Assembly (NCBI RefSeq): GCF_020982545.1
Contig: NZ_JAJKLK010000003.1
Coordinates: 186,001 to 250,000 of the forward strand
Source: Streptomyces sp. MNU76
GTDB taxonomy: Bacteria; Actinomycetota; Actinomycetes; Streptomycetales; Streptomycetaceae
DNA: 64,000 bases
Direction: 5' to 3'
This document shows, piece by piece, positions 43,169 through 52,320 of the stretch. The notes beneath the pieces are model-generated. The model saw only the letters and a program-made list of their open reading frames with translations, had not been told where the DNA came from and did not search any database. The translations under genes were made by a program, and so were the position numbers. Numbering within the stretch: the first letter of the stretch is position 1; every line of letters starts with the position of its first letter.

Positions 43169-44976
43169 CAGGACACTCCCATGCGGTCGAGGGCGGCGGA
43201 CAGGACGGCCACGGCGTCACAGCCCGCGAAGACGTAGGCGTCGACGTCGGCGTACTCCCCGGGGCGGCCCGCGAGGAACACGTGCGTGGCGCCGGAGGCC
43301 CTGAGCGAGGCCGCCTCGGTCGCGGCGCTCTCCTCGTACAGGGCGTCGCTGGAGCACAGACAGACCTCGGTGGCGCCGCTGTCCTCGAAGGAGCCCTCCG
43401 TGACGGGCTCGATGCCGCCCGCCTGGAAGAGGTTGGCGGCGAAGGTCGTCCGCGCGGTGTGGGCGGCGGCCGGGCCGAGGGCGGCCAGGTAGATCCGGGG
43501 GCGGGAGCCCGTCGCGGCGAGGTGGGCGTCCGAGCGGGCCCGCAGGGTCTCGTACGCCTCGTCGCGGGTGACGCGGGGGAGACCGCCGGAGGGCGGCTCG
43601 GGCGCCGGGGCACGGACGACCGGCTTCTCCGCCAGGTGCGGGAACTCGCTGACACCGGTGACCGGTTCGCGCCGCTTGGCGAGCCCGCCGGTGCGGGCCG
43701 CCCAGGTGTCGGCGAGGTCCTGGCGGAGGTCGCCCGATCGCAGCGCGGCGGCCTGTCCGCCCAGGCGTTCGATCCGCTGGAAGAACTCCCAGCCCGCGTG
43801 GGCGAGTTCGTCGGTGAGCCGCTCCACGTACCAGGAGCCGCCCGCCGGATCGATCACCCGGGCGAGGTGGGACTCCTCGATCAGGATCGTCGAGGTGTTG
43901 CGGGCGATCCGTCGCGCGAACGCGTCCGGCAGGCCCAGCCGGTGGTCGAAGGGCAGCACGGTGACCGAGTCGGCGCCGCCCGCGCCGGCGGCGAGCGTGG
44001 CGATGGTGGTGCGCAGCATGTTCACCCACGGGTCGCGGCGCGTCATCATCACCGGCGAGGTCACTGCGTGCTGGATCTGCGCCCCGGCGGCGGGCGCCCC
44101 GCACACCTCGGCCACCCGGGCCCAGAGGCGGCGCGCGGCGCGCAGCTTGGCGATCGTCAGGAACTGGTCGGCGGTCGCCGCGTACCGGAACTCCAGCTGT
44201 GCGCAGGCCTGTTCGACGCTCAGTCCGGCGCCGGTCAGCTCCCGCAGATACGCGACACCGGTCGCGAGCGAGGCGCCCAGCTCCTGCGCCGCCGAGCCGC
44301 CGGCCTCGTGGTACGGCAGGGCGTCCACGGTCAGCGTCCGCAGCCCCGGGTAGTCCTCGGCGCACCGGCGCGCGAGGTCGAGGACGGGTGCGATGTCGGA
44401 GGTCTGTCCGGTGCGGGCCTCGTGACCGAGGGGGTCCGCGCCCAGGTTGCCGCGCGCCGCCGCCCCGGCGACGCCCCGCTCGGCGTACAGCCGCAGCAAC
44501 TCCCGTGCGGCGGGCTCCGCTTCGGCACCCGCGTCCAGGACCACGGGCGCGAGGTCGAGGTGGACGCCGTCCAGGGTCGGGCCGAGCGACGCCACCGGGA
44601 AGCCGCCCTCGCCGAGCACCAGCCACAGGGAGGTGACGCCGTTCTCCAGGTCCGTGAGCACGGCCGCGCCGTCCGCCGCCGTGTGCCGCTGGCGAACGTC
44701 CCAGCCGCCGACGGTGTTGCCGGCGGCCCTGCCTCCTCGTACGAAGGGCGCGAAGCCGGGGTGGCCGGAGGGGGGCGCGGTGTCGTGCGCGGTGTAGAGG
44801 GGACGGGTGCGCAGCCCGTCCTCCAGCGCGGTGGACAGGGCTTCCTCGGCCTGAGCGCCCTCGACGTCCTTGCCCGACTTGCGCAGCACGCCCGCAACGA
44901 GGCGCTGCCACTGCTCGTGGGTTGCGTCAGGGAACTCGGCGGCCAGCTCAAGCCCGTCGTCAGGCAGGACCGTCAT
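43168..44976 (-). CDS. mutA: Methylmalonyl-CoA mutase small subunit
   Basis: 602 residues from ATG 44976. It has the small-subunit TIM-barrel and dimer contacts (PLYTAHDTAPPSGHPGFAPF, AQELGASLATGVAYLRELTG, FRYAATADQFLTIAKLRAAR, SSGSWYVERL-type PAGGSWYVERLTDELAHAGW) and a degenerate B12-like C-terminal domain (RPRIYLAALGPAAAHTARTT, FAANLFQAGGIEPVTEGSFE). The cobalamin-ligating DxHxxG of the large subunit is absent, as expected. It is an inactive, structural partner of MutB. Stop and mutB start overlap (TGATG). It is divergent from the HMA gene. Confidence 0.95.
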   Translation of the reverse strand: MTVLPDDGLELAAEFPDATHEQWQRLVAGVLRKSGKDVEGAQAEEALSTALEDGLRTRPLYTAHDTAPPSGHPGFAPFVRGGRAAGNTVGGWDVRQRHTAADGAAVLTDLENGVTSLWLVLGEGGFPVASLGPTLDGVHLDLAPVVLDAGAEAEPAARELLRLYAERGVAGAAARGNLGADPLGHEARTGQTSDIAPVLDLARRCAEDYPGLRTLTVDALPYHEAGGSAAQELGASLATGVAYLRELTGAGLSVEQACAQLEFRYAATADQFLTIAKLRAARRLWARVAEVCGAPAAGAQIQHAVTSPVMMTRRDPWVNMLRTTIATLAAGAGGADSVTVLPFDHRLGLPDAFARRIARNTSTILIEESHLARVIDPAGGSWYVERLTDELAHAGWEFFQRIERLGGQAAALRSGDLRQDLADTWAARTGGLAKRREPVTGVSEFPHLAEKPVVRAPAPEPPSGGLPRVTRDEAYETLRARSDAHLAATGSRPRIYLAALGPAAAHTARTTFAANLFQAGGIEPVTEGSFEDSGATEVCLCSSDALYEESAATEAASLRASGATHVFLAGRPGEYADVDAYVFAGCDAVAVLSAALDRMGVS

Positions 44977-45192
44977 GCTCGGATGCTAGGCCAGAGGCAC
45001 AAAGGAGCAGCAGGGGGCACGGCTGTGACCTTGCCCTCTCCGGATACACGGTTGAAGGGCGGCGGACCGGGACCGGACGGCGGCAGACGGCGACGGCTGA
45101 ACGTGCCGAGGGCGTGCGCCGTACCTCGTGCCACGCGGCCCGTGCGCCCCCTCGGCGCGGTCACCGGGCCGACCGAGGACGGGAGCGACCCC

Positions 45193-45417
45193 ATGGCCGA
45201 GAAGTACTTCACCGTGTCCGGCATGAGCTGTGGCCACTGTGCCGAGAGTGTCACCGAGGAGGTCGTCGCGGTGACCGGCGTCACCGAGGTCGAGGTCGAC
45301 GTACGCGCCGGCCTGGTGATCGTACGGGGGAAGACGGTCGACGACGCGGCGGTGCGTACGGCGATCGTCGAGGCCGGCTACGAGGTCGCGGAGGTCGTAC
45401 GCCGGGCGGCTGCCTGA
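45193..45417 (+). CDS. Heavy-metal-associated (HMA) domain protein, CopZ-like
   Basis: 74 residues from ATG 45193. HMA fold: YFTVSGMSCGHCAESVTEEV with the MxCxxC metal site (Cys14 and Cys17), TEVEVDVRAGLVIVRGKTVD and RTAIVEAGYEVAEVVRRA. Such proteins carry Cu(I) to P-type ATPases in the cytosol. No CopA-type ATPase or CsoR regulator is next to it in the window, so its partner must be encoded elsewhere. It stands alone between mutA (divergent) and a terminator. Confidence 0.92.
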   Translation: MAEKYFTVSGMSCGHCAESVTEEVVAVTGVTEVEVDVRAGLVIVRGKTVDDAAVRTAIVEAGYEVAEVVRRAAA

Positions 45418-45526
45418 GCCGGCCCGGCCTGCCGTGGCAGAAGGGAAAGGCCCGGGAGCACCGGCCGTCACCGCCGCGGCCGAACAAGGTTGTTCCGTTT
45501 CTCCGCCGCCGGCCACGTACAGCGAA

Positions 45527-45561
45527 GCGCCCGGGTCCGTCCGTACGGTGGACCCGGGCGC
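45527..45561. terminator. Terminator hairpin between HMA and glycoside hydrolase genes
   Basis: GCGCCCGGGTCC (45527-45538) and GGACCCGGGCGC (45550-45561) form a perfect 12-bp stem with an 11-nt loop between convergent genes. A smaller palindrome GAACAA-gg-TTGTTC lies at 45482-45495. Confidence 0.75.
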
Positions 45562-45669
45562 CTGCTCGCGGCGCCGGTGGCGAGGCGGCACGCTCCAGCG
45601 GCCGGCGGATGGGAGGCGACCCGCTACTCGGCCCTGGTGCGCGTCATCTCACCGCCGGCGCCGCTCGTC

Positions 45670-48600
45670 TCATCGCACCTCCCGCGCGTACGGCGCGACC
45701 GTGATCCGGTCGATCAGCGGGGCGAAGCGGGAGCGCAGCAGCACACCGGGGAAGGTGTCCGAGGCGTAGGTCTCGCCGTCGAAGTTCGGGAGTTCCTCGG
45801 AGCGGAAGGTGATCGTGTTCTGCCCCTTCCTCAGGTGGACGGGGACGGTCAGCTCCCAGAAGTTGTTCTGGTGGAAGGTGTGCGGGAAGGTGACCCGCCG
45901 CGTCCCACCGCCGTTGACGGCGAGGTCGGCATGGCGGGCGAGCGGGTCCGGGTTGTAGTGGGTGGCCGGCGACTGCTCCGGGTTGGAGTAGCGGATGCGC
46001 AGCGCGTGGGTGCCCGCCCGGTCCGCGGTCACGGTGAACGTGGCGGTGTTGCCGTTGCCGGGGTCGCCGCCGATCCCGGTGATCGCGGTACCGCCCGTGG
46101 CCAGGGAGAGGGAGCCGAGCGCGGCCGAGCCGCGGAGTTCGGCGTCCTTCCCCTCGTACGTACGGGTCGGGAGCGTGCCCTCGGTCGAGGCGACCGTGAG
46201 GCGGTCGACGAGCGTGGTGGACGAACTCCCGGTCACGGTCACCTTGTTGACGCCGCCGGAGAGGGAGACCGCGACGCTGTTCCGGCCCTTGTCCAGCCTC
46301 AGGACGTCCTGGCCGTTGACGGAGAGCCGGGCGCCCGAGCCCTTCAGGGTGTCGATCCTGAGGGTGGCCTCGCGGTCGGCGGGGGAGTACACCCAGAACG
46401 TGGCGGTGCCCTTCTTCGGGAGCCGGGCCGCGCCCGATCCGGTGGCCGCCCGCTTCGGCAGGTCGTAGACGGGACGTGCCCCGCCGCCCAGCCAGGCGAG
46501 TTCACCCTCGTACACCCGTGTGCGGGCGGAGGCGTCCGGCAGGGAGAGGGTCAGCCGGTCGACGATGGCGTCGCCCTGGGTGACGCGCTTGCCGTCGGCG
46601 CTCCGCGCGGCGAGCGTCAGGGTGTGCCTGCCCTTGGTGAGCCGGACCGTGGTGTCGGTGTGGTCCCACACCACCCACTTGTAACCCAGCGGCAGATACA
46701 GCTCCTGCTCACTGTCCGCCTTGCCGTCGACCCGTAGGAAGACGTTGGTGGGGCCCTGGTCCTTCACCTTGTCGAAGGTGTTGAGCGAGTTGGCGAACAC
46801 GCTCAGGTCGTAGGTGCCGTCCTCGGGCACGTCCACGGTGAAGTCGAGCGTCAGGTCCGAACCGGTGCGCAGGCCTCCGACGTCGTAGCCGCCGGAGGTG
46901 TAGAACTTCGACACGTCGCGGGGTGAACCCTCGGGGCCGTTCTTCGAGTAGCCGGACCCGGTGTGGGCGGCGTCCTCGGCCTCGTAGGAGTGCTGCCAGC
47001 GCGTGGGCGCGTCCTGGGTGGCCTTCGCCTTCCCGGCGGGGCTGAGGACGATCTCGTACGCCGAGGACTCCTTCAGCGCCGGCAGGGTGCCGTCGCCGAA
47101 GTCGACGGAGACCGTGCCTTCCTCGGAGACCTTCAGGTTCGTCTCCGTGAGCAGCTTCGGTCCGGAGCTGTCGCCGATCTGCCCGCTCCACTCGATCTCG
47201 CGGACCCAGGCGTGGACGTTCTTGCCGAAGGTCTTCTTCGGGACGCCTGCGAAGGTGATGTGGCCCTTGCCGGTGGAGCCGCCGAAGATCAGCCGGGCCT
47301 GCTTCTTCCTCTCGTCGAGCGTGCCGACGCCCTGCATGGTGTAGTTCTCGCCGGGGAGCGGCGGGTCCACCTTCACCGTGTGCCCGCTCATCGAGGCGTA
47401 CGCGTTGAGCAGCCACCACTGGCCGTTGCCGCGGCCCGACTGCACGGCGGAGTCGGAGAGGTTGCCGTCGATGTTCCAGTAGGCGATGTCGGCGTCCACC
47501 TTGGACTCCTCGATCGCGGAGACCCACTGGATCATCTGGCCGGGCACCGAGGTGTGGTAGTTGAACGCGTACTCGTTGATGTTGACGGGGAGCTGGGTGC
47601 CCTCACGGGCGGTCCCCTCGAACAGGTCCTTCTCCCACCCGCGGTACGTGGCCACGCTGTCGCGCACCGCCTCCGGGTGACTCAGCTCGTGCCAGGTGAC
47701 GACGTCGGGGAGCGTGCCGGCGGCCAGGGCGTGTGCCATGAAGCCCTTCACCTGGTCGTACAGGACGCTGGTGTTGGGACCCGCGATCCGGGCGTCCGGC
47801 ATCCTCTCCTTGATCAGCTCGTACGCGGAGTCCCAGGCGGCCAGGAAGTCGTCGGGTTCGTCGAGCCAGCTGACCCGGTTGTAGCTCCACTCCCCGGTCC
47901 CGAACATGTTGCCCTCGGGCTCGTTGAACGGCACGAAGACGATGTTGTCCTGGTACTGCTCGGGCAGTCGGAGCACCTGGTCGACCTGCTTGGCGATCTT
48001 CTGCTCGTAGAGCTTGAGCTTCTCGGCCGGGGTGTCGCCCGGCCACTGGTACGGGAAGCCGCGGTGGATGTCGGTCATGTAGATGTACACATCGCCGTCG
48101 GTGGAGTCCGCCAGCGGCTTCACCACTTCCAGCGCGTCGGCGCCCGGGTGCTGCGGGCCGTCCTGCGCCTTGGTGGAGACCGTGCGCAGGCCCATGCCCT
48201 CGATGAGGTTGTTGGTCGGCACGTCCGGCCCGTACACGCCGTAGAGCGTGCCGGAGGCACCGCCGTGGAACGCGCCGGTGTCCGAGGCGAGGTCGACGGT
48301 GAGCTGACCCTCCCGGACCACGGCGACCGTCGCCTGCACGTCCCGTCCGGCCGCGCGTCCGGCCACCGTGAACGTGCCGGGCCGGGCGTACTTCTCCTCG
48401 GGCACCGCGTCCCAGACGATCGGCGTGTCACGGTCGTAGCCGTCGGAGTACGAGGAGCGGACCGCGGCGGGGAGGGAGGGAGCGGTCCCGGTCGTGGTGC
48501 GCACGTCGAAGGACGTGCGTGACAACGAACGGAGGGTGGGGGCGTCACCGACCACGTCCGCCACCTGCTCTGCGCTCAGCGCCGAGTGCCACACCGTGAA

Positions 48601-49323
48601 GTCGTCGATCGCGCCCTTGAGCAGCGGGTCCGGCCAGAAGGACCTGCCGATGTAACCGGCGGCGGTGGCCGAGGCGTCCAGCAGCTCCCTGGCCTTGACG
48701 GAGGTCTTCGCGGAGGAGACGGCCACGCCGTCGAGGTAGGTGGTGACCCGCCCGGCGGCGGTGTCGAGGGTGACCGTGACCGTCCGCCAGGAGCCGGCGG
48801 GGAGTGCCGCGTACCCGGAGACCTGGGACTCCGCGCCCCCGCCGCCGGTGGTCACGGCGGTGCGCAGAGCGCCGCCGTTGTGGGACGGGGTGGTGAAGAG
48901 GTACTTCGTGGTGTCGGTGCCCAGGTCGAAGATCCGCTGCCAGGCCGACTTGTCGTCGCCCCACTTCACACGGGCGGACACCGTCAGGTCGGTCGCGTCG
49001 CCGACCACCGCGCGCGGCAGGCGCACGTACGCGCCGTCGGAGGTGGGTGCTCCACCGGGCAGGGCGAGCGCCCTGCCGCCGCCCGCGCCCTCGACGGACC
49101 GCGCGGTGGAGCCGTTGACGAGGCTCGCCGTCAGACCGTTGCCGGAGACGTCCGTGATCTTCCCGGACGTGAGGTCGTCCTCGTCGAAGGTGTAGCGGGC
49201 GGTGGGCTCGGGCGCGTCGGCGGCCTGGGCGGGGACGGCCGGCGCGACCAGCACGCCCGCGCCGAGGGCCAGGGCCACGGCGGCCGGGGCCCGGCGCCGG
49301 GCCGATCTGTCAGCGGATGGCAT
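45670..49323 (-). CDS. Large secreted multi-domain glycoside hydrolase
   Basis: 1217 residues from ATG 49323. Signal peptide (APAAVALALGAGVLVAPAVP, AQA). A LamG/concanavalin-like domain covers about 40-215 (ARYTFDEDDLTSGKITDVSG, VKWGDDKSAWQRIFDLGTDT). An Ig-like/Big_4 domain covers about 225-300 (VWDAVPEEKYARPGTFTVAG). A (beta/alpha)8 catalytic region covers about 310-690, with the likely acid/base in FVPFNEPEGNMFG (about 466) and nucleophile in PVNINEYAFNYH (about 581), as in clan GH-A. The C-terminal 450 residues have two or three carbohydrate-binding-like modules (YEAEDAAHTGSGYSKNGPEG; TRTYEGKDAELRGSAALG). It cleaves an extracellular polysaccharide. A 12-bp LacI operator (49592-49603) lies upstream, so the gene is in the local regulon. 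Family number not certain (GH39-like is possible). Confidence 0.88.
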   Translation of the reverse strand: MPSADRSARRRAPAAVALALGAGVLVAPAVPAQAADAPEPTARYTFDEDDLTSGKITDVSGNGLTASLVNGSTARSVEGAGGGRALALPGGAPTSDGAYVRLPRAVVGDATDLTVSARVKWGDDKSAWQRIFDLGTDTTKYLFTTPSHNGGALRTAVTTGGGGAESQVSGYAALPAGSWRTVTVTLDTAAGRVTTYLDGVAVSSAKTSVKARELLDASATAAGYIGRSFWPDPLLKGAIDDFTVWHSALSAEQVADVVGDAPTLRSLSRTSFDVRTTTGTAPSLPAAVRSSYSDGYDRDTPIVWDAVPEEKYARPGTFTVAGRAAGRDVQATVAVVREGQLTVDLASDTGAFHGGASGTLYGVYGPDVPTNNLIEGMGLRTVSTKAQDGPQHPGADALEVVKPLADSTDGDVYIYMTDIHRGFPYQWPGDTPAEKLKLYEQKIAKQVDQVLRLPEQYQDNIVFVPFNEPEGNMFGTGEWSYNRVSWLDEPDDFLAAWDSAYELIKERMPDARIAGPNTSVLYDQVKGFMAHALAAGTLPDVVTWHELSHPEAVRDSVATYRGWEKDLFEGTAREGTQLPVNINEYAFNYHTSVPGQMIQWVSAIEESKVDADIAYWNIDGNLSDSAVQSGRGNGQWWLLNAYASMSGHTVKVDPPLPGENYTMQGVGTLDERKKQARLIFGGSTGKGHITFAGVPKKTFGKNVHAWVREIEWSGQIGDSSGPKLLTETNLKVSEEGTVSVDFGDGTLPALKESSAYEIVLSPAGKAKATQDAPTRWQHSYEAEDAAHTGSGYSKNGPEGSPRDVSKFYTSGGYDVGGLRTGSDLTLDFTVDVPEDGTYDLSVFANSLNTFDKVKDQGPTNVFLRVDGKADSEQELYLPLGYKWVVWDHTDTTVRLTKGRHTLTLAARSADGKRVTQGDAIVDRLTLSLPDASARTRVYEGELAWLGGGARPVYDLPKRAATGSGAARLPKKGTATFWVYSPADREATLRIDTLKGSGARLSVNGQDVLRLDKGRNSVAVSLSGGVNKVTVTGSSSTTLVDRLTVASTEGTLPTRTYEGKDAELRGSAALGSLSLATGGTAITGIGGDPGNGNTATFTVTADRAGTHALRIRYSNPEQSPATHYNPDPLARHADLAVNGGGTRRVTFPHTFHQNNFWELTVPVHLRKGQNTITFRSEELPNFDGETYASDTFPGVLLRSRFAPLIDRITVAPYAREVR

Positions 49324-49591
49324 GGAGTGCGTCCTCGATCCTGTGAGTAACGAGTCCCGGCCGGCCCGCCGCCCCGGCCCGCAGCGCCGGCTCGGCTGTC
49401 GGTCCGCGTGCCGTGGTCGGTGAGGCGGGTTCGAGGGCGGAGGCGTGCGGACTCGGTGACAGCGATGCGGAATCGGTTCGATCGCCCGCCCTACGGAGCC
49501 GGGGGCGGCCGACCCGGGTGGCCGTGACGGCGCCCCGCACACCAGGGACTGCGCGGAGCGGAGGCCCCGGCTGCCGGAAGGATCACTTCGT
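49324..49591. other. Leader region of the glycoside hydrolase gene
   Basis: A 268-bp stretch before the first LacI operator, without a coding frame. A degenerate operator-like word, GGAATCGGTTCG (49469-49480), differs from the CGAACCGGTTCG consensus at two bases. Confidence 0.3.
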
Positions 49592-49603
49592 CGAACCGGT
49601 TCG
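49592..49603. promoter_or_regulatory. LacI-family operator 1
   Basis: CGAACCGGTTCG, a perfect 12-bp palindrome upstream of the glycoside hydrolase gene; identical to two other copies in this region. Confidence 0.85.
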
Positions 49604-49755
49604 CTGGAAGCTAGCACCGGAGAAATCGCGCAGCAATACCTCCGACACGAGCGAAGCCGCGTAGGGCCGCGGATCGTCCGGATCGCCGCGCTACGACGGG
49701 AAGTCCCGATCGAGGTGTTGACAGCCGCCCCGCCCGTTCCTACCTTCACTTCACG

Positions 49756-49767
49756 CGAACCGGTTCG
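49756..49767. promoter_or_regulatory. LacI-family operator 2
   Basis: Second CGAACCGGTTCG in the divergent region, 164 bp from operator 1 (centre to centre). Confidence 0.85.
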
Positions 49768-49836
49768 ACGACCGGGGACCGTCCGCTCCTCAACCTTCCG
49801 TCCCAGCGGCTCGGAAGCTTCGCCTCCGCGGAGTAT

Positions 49837-49848
49837 CGAACCGGTTCG
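49837..49848. promoter_or_regulatory. LacI-family operator 3
   Basis: Third CGAACCGGTTCG, 15 bp before the lacI-type GTG/ATG, ideally placed for autoregulation; the gap from operator 2 is 81 bp. Confidence 0.85.
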
Positions 49849-49863
49849 AGCAAGGAGTTCTCC

Positions 49864-50886
49864 GTGAACATCGGTGAGATCGCCCGGCGGGCCGGTGTCT
49901 CGCGGAGCACCGTGTCCTACGCCCTGAGCGGCAAACGCCCCGTGTCGGACGACACCCGCCGGAAGATCCAGCAGGTCATCGACGAGCTGGGCTACCGGCC
50001 CAACGCCAGCGCCCGCGCCCTGGCCAACGGGCGGACCAGCACGATCGGCCTGGTCTTCCCGCCGGCCGGCAACCACTACACGGGCATGCAGCTGGACTTC
50101 ATCGGCAGCGTGGTGGAGGCCGCCGCGGCCCACGACTACGACGTGCTGCTGTCACCCAGCGGCGTCGACAGCGACCGTTCCTTCCAGCGGCTGCTGGGGG
50201 AGCGGCGGGTGGACGGCGCGATCCTGATGGAGATCAGGCTGGAGGACGACCGGGTCGATCACCTGGCCGACCTCGGCTTCCCCTCCGTCGCCATCGGCCG
50301 CACCGCGCGGCCGGAGGGCGGCTGGTGGGTGGGGCTCGACCACACCGCGCTGGCGGAGGCGTGCGTCCACCACCTCGCCGACCTCGGCCACCGCAGGGTC
50401 GCCTTCGTCAACCGGCCCGAGCAGCTTCTGCGGGCCGGGTACGAGTCCGCGCACCGAGGGCTGGACGGCTTCACCAAGGCCGCTGCCGAGCGCGGACTGA
50501 CCGTGCGGACGTACACCTGCGGGGACGACGCCGCCTCCGGGCAGGCGTGCCTGGAGCGGATCCTGCGGGACGACCCGGCGACCACGGGCCTGGTCACCCT
50601 GAACGAGGCGGCGCTGGGCGGCCTCTACCGAGGGCTGGCCCGGGCCGACCGCCATGTGCCGCGCGACTTCTCCGTCACCGGCATCGTGGCCTCCCGGTGG
50701 GCGGAGACGGTGACCCCGCAGCTCACCGCGGCGGACGTACCGGCGGAGGAGATGGGCCGCCTCGCCGTCGACCTCCTCGTGGAGCGGCTGGACGACCCCG
50801 ACGCGTCGCCCCGCAATCACCTGCTCGTACCGCCGATCTCCCTGCGGGCCAGCACCGGCCCCGCGGGCGGCGCAACCGTCTCCTAG
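49864..50886 (+). CDS. LacI-family transcriptional regulator
   Basis: 340 residues from GTG 49864 (NIGEIARRAGVSRSTVSYAL at residues 2-21, the recognition helix, with hinge helix SARALANGRTSTIGL). The periplasmic-binding-like sensor domain follows: LGERRVDGAILMEIRLEDDR, HLADLGHRRVAFVNRPEQLL and PRDFSVTGIVASRWAETVTP. It binds the CGAACCGGTTCG palindromes and releases them on a sugar ligand. It is divergent from the secreted glycoside hydrolase and precedes the sugar ABC genes, which makes this a local carbohydrate regulon. The third operator lies just upstream of its start, so it probably represses itself. Confidence 0.93.
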   Translation: MNIGEIARRAGVSRSTVSYALSGKRPVSDDTRRKIQQVIDELGYRPNASARALANGRTSTIGLVFPPAGNHYTGMQLDFIGSVVEAAAAHDYDVLLSPSGVDSDRSFQRLLGERRVDGAILMEIRLEDDRVDHLADLGFPSVAIGRTARPEGGWWVGLDHTALAEACVHHLADLGHRRVAFVNRPEQLLRAGYESAHRGLDGFTKAAAERGLTVRTYTCGDDAASGQACLERILRDDPATTGLVTLNEAALGGLYRGLARADRHVPRDFSVTGIVASRWAETVTPQLTAADVPAEEMGRLAVDLLVERLDDPDASPRNHLLVPPISLRASTGPAGGATVS

Positions 50887-51052
50887 CCGTCACCCCGCCC
50901 GCACTTCCTTCTTCTGTCAGCCGTTCACCCCGCCTGTCCTTCTTCCCTCTTCACCGGGCACCCCGTTCCGCCACCGGCTCCGTTCGGCGTGCCCGGCTTC
51001 CTCGTCTCCCTCCCTCTCACGGCACCCCTGTGCCTGAAACTAAGGACCCGCC

Positions 51053-52300
51053 ATGCATCCCACCTTCAGACAACGTCGTCTGACCGCCGCAGCCCTGACG
51101 GCGCTGGCCGTGGCCGTCAGCGCCACCGCGTGCTCCTCCGGCTCGGGCGGCACCGGTGCCAAGGACGCGGACAGCGGCTCGTACACCATCTGGGACCCCT
51201 ACCCTCAGTTCGCCAAGGGTTCGGCGTGGACGAAGCTGCTGGACAAGTGCGGCACCGACGCGGGCGTGAAGATCGAGCGGACCGGCTTCGACACCAGCGA
51301 CCTGCCCAACAAGACGCTGCTGGCGGCCCAGCAGAGCAACTCCCCGGACGTCCTCGTCGTCGACAACCCGGTCGTCTCGACCCTCGCCGAGGCGGGCGTG
51401 CTCACCACGACCGACGACAACGAGCTCGACACCTCCGCCGTGGACCCCAACCTGCTCGCGGCCGGCCAGTCCGGCGGCAAGACCTACGGCACCCCGATCG
51501 GCGCCAACACCCTCGCCCTCTACTACAACAAGGAGGTCCTGAAGAAGGCCGGCGTGGACATCGCCTCGGTCAAGGACTGGAAGTCGCTGACGGCCGCGCT
51601 GGCGAAGGTCAAGAAGGCCGGCAACAAGGGCATCACCTTCTCCGCGATCGGCACGGAGGAGGGCAGCTTCCAGTTCCTGCCCTGGTTCTGGGGCTCGGGC
51701 GCGCAGCTCACCGCACTCGACTCCGCCGAGAGCGTCTCCGCGCTGTCCCTGTGGAAGGGCTGGCTCGACAAGGGCTACGCCCCCAACTCCGTCCTCAACA
51801 ACACCCAGACCACCAGCTGGCAGGAGTTCGCCACCGGCGACTACGCCTTCGCCGAGAACGGCACCTGGCAGCTCGCAGGCGCGGAGAAGGCCGGCTTCGA
51901 CTACGGCGTCCTGCCGATACCGGGCGCGGACGGGGACAACGCCGCCGCCCCGACCGGCGGCGAGTTCGTGACCGTCCCCGTCCAGCAGGACACCGGCCGC
52001 TACGCCACCTCGCGCAAGCTGGTCACCTGCCTGACCAGCACCGAGAACCTGTACGACACCGACACCACCCTGTCCTACGTCGCTCCCACCGGTGAGGTCC
52101 AGGACAAGCAGGTGGCGGCCAACCCGGACCTGAAGCCGTGGATCGAGGCGGTCAAGGCGGCCAAGGGCCGTACCAGTGACGACCTGGGCACCAAGTACCC
52201 CAAGATCTCGGAACAGTTGTGGAAGGCCGTCCAGTCCGCGCTCAGCGGCGCCGAGTCGCCGAAGGACGCGCTGACCAAGGCCCAGTCGGCGGTCAAGTAG
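51053..52300 (+). CDS. Sugar ABC transporter substrate-binding lipoprotein
   Basis: 415 residues from ATG 51053. Signal peptide with lipobox-like ALAVAVSATACSSGSGG (Cys about 24). Family 1 extracellular solute-binding protein: SNSPDVLVVDNPVVSTLAEA, YGTPIGANTLALYYNKEVLK, WKSLTAALAKVKKAGNKGIT, SSWQEFATGDYAFAENGTWQ-type TTSWQEFATGDYAFAENGTW and GGEFVTVPVQQDTGRYATSR. It delivers an oligosaccharide to the two permeases that follow. The 166-bp gap after the lacI-type gene should hold a promoter. No ABC ATPase gene is in the operon, as is usual for Streptomyces importers that share MsiK. Confidence 0.92.
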   Translation: MHPTFRQRRLTAAALTALAVAVSATACSSGSGGTGAKDADSGSYTIWDPYPQFAKGSAWTKLLDKCGTDAGVKIERTGFDTSDLPNKTLLAAQQSNSPDVLVVDNPVVSTLAEAGVLTTTDDNELDTSAVDPNLLAAGQSGGKTYGTPIGANTLALYYNKEVLKKAGVDIASVKDWKSLTAALAKVKKAGNKGITFSAIGTEEGSFQFLPWFWGSGAQLTALDSAESVSALSLWKGWLDKGYAPNSVLNNTQTTSWQEFATGDYAFAENGTWQLAGAEKAGFDYGVLPIPGADGDNAAAPTGGEFVTVPVQQDTGRYATSRKLVTCLTSTENLYDTDTTLSYVAPTGEVQDKQVAANPDLKPWIEAVKAAKGRTSDDLGTKYPKISEQLWKAVQSALSGAESPKDALTKAQSAVK

Positions 52301-52320
52301 CAGGGAGGCGCGGTCCGTCG

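Noticed and set aside
41212..45417. 1401-codon plus-strand open frame
   Set aside because: Antisense to mutA and mutB. Only its last 74 codons, from 45193, form a real gene (HMA protein).
46963..48522. 519-codon plus-strand open frame
   Set aside because: Antisense shadow of the glycoside hydrolase, with Val/Gly/Arg-rich sequence and no motif.
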